A stretch of DNA of 64,000 nt from Alviniconcha marisindica (taxonomy: Eukaryota > Mollusca > Gastropoda > Provannidae), in contig JABMCL010003054.1 of assembly GCA_018857735.1 (NCBI GenBank), positions 611,001 to 675,000 on the forward strand. Reading direction: 5' to 3'. Under the pieces are notes generated by a model, which was not told the DNA's origin, did no database searches, and was given only the letters and a program-made list of their open reading frames with translations. The position numbers were made by a program, and so were the translations under genes. This document shows positions 60,907 through 64,000 of the stretch, one piece after another (position 1 is the stretch's first letter; each line of letters opens with the position of its first letter).

Positions 60907-61288
60907 CTATCGATCGTCAGTGACTGAGCCGGTTTGGCCTAGCGGAAAGGCGTTAGGCTGGTAAATAGAAGGACCTCGGTTCGATTCCACAGTGGGCTCT
61001 CTTCTCTCTTCAAAAGTCCAGTGGTCTGTGGACGTTGTCTTGCGACTTTATCCCGGCCTCACAATGAATGAAACATTAATGAATGGCCGCTCACATCGCT
61101 GACCATCTTTATGCAGGAGTCACTGAGCATTGTGGTGACTGACTGTGACAGTGTAGTCATGGTTAGGTATACGGTCCCCCGCCTCCCCCGCCTCCTGGGA
61201 TCTTGGTCCCCGCCAGCGGTACTGCCTTCGGCGGAGACTGTGACAATTCGGTGTTAAACAAGTTTAACCAACCAAACTATCGATCGTC
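60907..61288 (+). mobile_element. Full-length SINE family A with 12-bp target-site duplication
   Basis: The element (60919-61276) is bounded by CTATCGATCGTC at 60907-60918 and again at 61277-61288. Head 'gagccggtttggcctagcgg' (A box), 'ggttcgattcc' (B box), 'tctcttcaaaag', a body with 'gctgaccatctttatgcagg', and the 3' end 'cctgggatcttggtccccgc' then 'gttaaacaagtttaacc'. The perfect duplication shows target-primed integration and a comparatively young insertion. Confidence 0.92.
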
Positions 61289-61890
61289 CGGCGCCGCACA
61301 GTACACACTGACAGAGGTTGTACACGAGACTGATGGCCAGCCCGGCCGGCTGCTGAGTCAGTGAGTCAGTCAAGGTGGACGCCCAGGAAGGCCAGTCGGA
61401 AACGGAAAACTCAGACGCTGAATCAGTAGACGGTGGCACAAATAATTATATGGTGACCCCTGGCCGTGCTCCCGTGACGAGTGGCCGAAACTCAGACTAC
61501 CTTCTTTTTTCTTTTCTTCTTATTGTTAAAAAAAACAAAAAAACTTTAAAAGTATTTCATTGTCCATTGCGGGAAATTCGGGTCGCCTTACGGCCTGTGG
61601 GGCACAGCAGCCCAAAGAATGGGCGCTACCCATTCCTGTCAGTATGTGCAGTTTTCGTGTGTCCAAATAATCAGTGGTAGGACTGCCCGGCAGTGCTTGA
61701 GTGATTTTTATCTTGCGCCCAGCCTATGTTGATCACAGTGCATCAGTGTGATCAGTTGCACACGGGGTCTGTACGGACACCGCAAAAAGAGTCTGCCGGC
61801 ACTGAAAGCAAACTCCAAGCACTGACTGGTTTATGACTGACATCCTTCCTTCAACTTTTTTTGGAGGAAGGTGCCGGAAAGCGATGCCGC
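61289..61890. other. No gene seen
   Basis: Mixed-composition sequence with an A-rich tract at 61528-61545. The frame 61375-61680 (+) has no recognisable domain. Confidence 0.45.
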
Positions 61891-61894
61891 TCGG

Positions 61895-62066
61895 AGTGTG
61901 CACTGAAAGTTGACTCTGAGAAGAAAAGACGGAAAGAAAGAAGAAGAAAAAAAAAGGAGAAAAAAAAGGTCCCTTGCCGCCGCACCGGGGACTCGAACCC
62001 GTAGCCAGTTTTGCGCCTGATTTTTCAGTCGGACGCTCTATCTACCCACTGAGCTATCCCGCCCCT
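61895..62066 (-). mobile_element. SINE family B-like, 5' end with tRNA head
   Basis: On minus, about 62066-61985: 'gggcgggatagctcagtggg' (A box) and 'gggttcgagtccccggtgcg' (B box). The downstream body holds the 'cttctcagagtcaactttca' segment, as in the copies at 1-236 and 11205. An A-rich region (61938-61966) follows. Confidence 0.7.
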
Positions 62067-62089
62067 TGCATCCTCACTACGTCACTGCC

Positions 62090-62460
62090 GCGATACTGCA
62101 GTCCGCCCGGCGGCTCACGGGAGTCTGTCTCTGCGGCCGCAGTGATTCTGACAGGCTGTGAGACGGCGGAATAACTGAAGCTCAGTCTCAGACTGACCGT
62201 CAGTGCAGGCATACAGTTCATGCTCAGCGGAATGACTGATTTGTGTCTCAGCCGCCGTGTCTCAGCCGCCGGCGCGGCCCATGCGGGCACGTACCACCAC
62301 AAAGACTGATTCAGCTTGGTACAGGCTATAATTACCCTAGTGATGCTCACAGACCGGGTCGGATGACCGATCATTGTGGTTCTCACTGATGGCAGTCAGC
62401 AGCAATGATCGACTGATTCGTGTCTCAGTCAGTCGCCGGCCGGTGCAGGCACTACTCAGA
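62090..62460. repeat. Satellite-like repeat, diverged ~150-bp units
   Basis: 'accaccacaaagactgattc', 'acagaccgggtcggatgacc' and 'tgtctcagtcagtcgccggc' are diverged versions of the 151-bp unit at 63020-63590, separated from it by an inserted LINE tail and microsatellites. Confidence 0.7.
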
Positions 62461-62464
62461 CTAC

Positions 62465-63020
<556 letters not shown>

Positions 63021-63590
63021 GAGACTGATTCGGCCTGGTGCACAGTGGTTCTCACGGACCGGGTCGGATGACTGATATAGATCTCATGCAGTCATTAAAC
63101 GGCAATGACTAACTCGGGTCTCAGTCGCCGGTCGGTGCAAGCGCTCGGACGTACACACAGAGACTGATTGGGTTTGGTGCAGGTAAATGATCTCACCGGT
63201 TTTCACGGACCGGGTCGGATGACTGATATAGATCTCATGCAGTCATTAAACGGCAATGACTAACTCGTGTCTCAGTCGCCGGTCGGTGCAAGCGCTCAGA
63301 CGTACACACAGAGACTGATTGGGTTTGGTGCAGGTAAATGACCACAGTGGTTTTCACGGACCGGGTCGAATGACCGATATAGTTCTCTTGCAGTCAACAG
63401 CAATCACTCCGTGATTCTTGTCTCAGTTGCCAGCCAGTACAGGCACGTACCACCACAAAGACTGATTCGGCCTGGTGCAGGTCAGTAATGACCACAATGA
63501 TTCTCACGGACCGGGTCGGATGACCAATATAGTTCTCTATGCAATCAACAGCAATGACTCAGTGATTCTGCCGGCCGCGGCTGAGCCGAA
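63021..63590. repeat. ~151-bp satellite repeat, about 4 copies
   Basis: 'cggaccgggtcg(g/a)atga' starts at 63055, 63206, 63357 and 63507 (151, 151, 150 bp). Other shared parts are 'ctgatatagatctcatgcag', 'ggcaatgactaactcg' and 'gagactgattgggtttggtg'. The first two copies are the most alike. Confidence 0.93.
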
Positions 63591-64000
63591 ATCAGGACTG
63601 ACTGTCGTCAGTGCCGTCACCACAGCCATTCGGCTGAGAATGTTCAGTTCAGTTCAAGATGGTATGTCTACGCGCTCGGAAAACCCCATATGCGTTCCAC
63701 CCCGTTTCTCAGAAGTTTCCCAAACGTTGCCTTGCCTTTGAATCAGTTCCAGTGTTCGGCTTATTAATGATGGCCCTCTCTCGTCCTTTCAAATAAGATC
63801 GTTTAGCGCTTCCTCTTCCCACGCCTCTATGTACCAGTGAATCAAGTTAAGTCAGTCACCACAATCATGTCAGTGATTCTGGCCCGCAGTGGATGAAATT
63901 AGCCTACGGAAGGACCGAGTTGGTGGTGTGAGCCGGATCATACTGACGAGAATGGATTGTCCTTGTCAGTGACCTGGACCATTTTGTTGAGGGTGGGATG
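63591..64000. other. No gene seen
   Basis: Mixed sequence after the satellite. 'gtcagtcaccacaatcatgt' near 63852 weakly echoes the satellite. The short open frame 63475-63741 begins inside the repeat. Confidence 0.45.

Overview
This is a eukaryotic, intron-rich, repeat-rich nuclear window, most likely from a mollusc and plausibly a gastropod. The organism call is an inference. It rests on a lophotrochozoan-style 341-residue G-protein beta subunit, long repeat-filled introns, an invertebrate caspase with an FFPG-type C-terminus, and many tRNA-derived SINEs and degraded CR1/L2-like LINE ends. There is no operon structure and no CRISPR. Most long open frames are shadows of tandem repeats.

There are two recognisable protein genes. 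(1) On the + strand, about 1.0-5.1 kb, lie two exons of a caspase small-subunit region: 1015-1143 and the terminal exon 4941-5084. The exon with the catalytic Cys lies left of the window. The exon expected between these two (the GSWF-type substrate-groove segment) cannot be found. (2) On the - strand lies a complete G-protein beta subunit (GNB1 orthologue): eight coding exons from ATG 47153 to TGA 30851, 1026 nt in total, phase-consistent at every junction. It probably has a non-coding first exon and a promoter near 58.3-58.47 kb and a long 3' UTR running to about 25.94 kb. A weak three-exon small-ORF model (20591-24214, +) and a weak exon candidate (17116-17246, +) are recorded with low confidence.

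Layout. 0-5 kb: caspase exons embedded in five minisatellite arrays and a fold-back element. 5-18 kb: retroposon copies, LINE 3' ends, SINEs and six more minisatellites (40-58 bp units). 18-25 kb: fold-back element, nested SINE families and short tandem duplications. 25-58.5 kb: the GNB1 locus, AT-rich and much poorer in minisatellites, with two pairs of intronic repeats and a LINE split by a SINE. 58.5-64 kb: AT/GA/GACA microsatellites, a perfect 24-bp hairpin, a full-length SINE with 12-bp target-site duplication, and a satellite with a period of about 151 bp.

The most unusual observation is that three exons from two unrelated genes on opposite strands (caspase 1015, caspase 4941, GNB1 last exon 30957) are each immediately preceded by an intronic minisatellite whose repeat unit contains a copy of that exon's own 3' splice acceptor, in two cases with the first exonic bases. 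The arrays have unrelated sequences and periods (82, 51 and about 72 bp), so this is a shared architecture and not shared ancestry.
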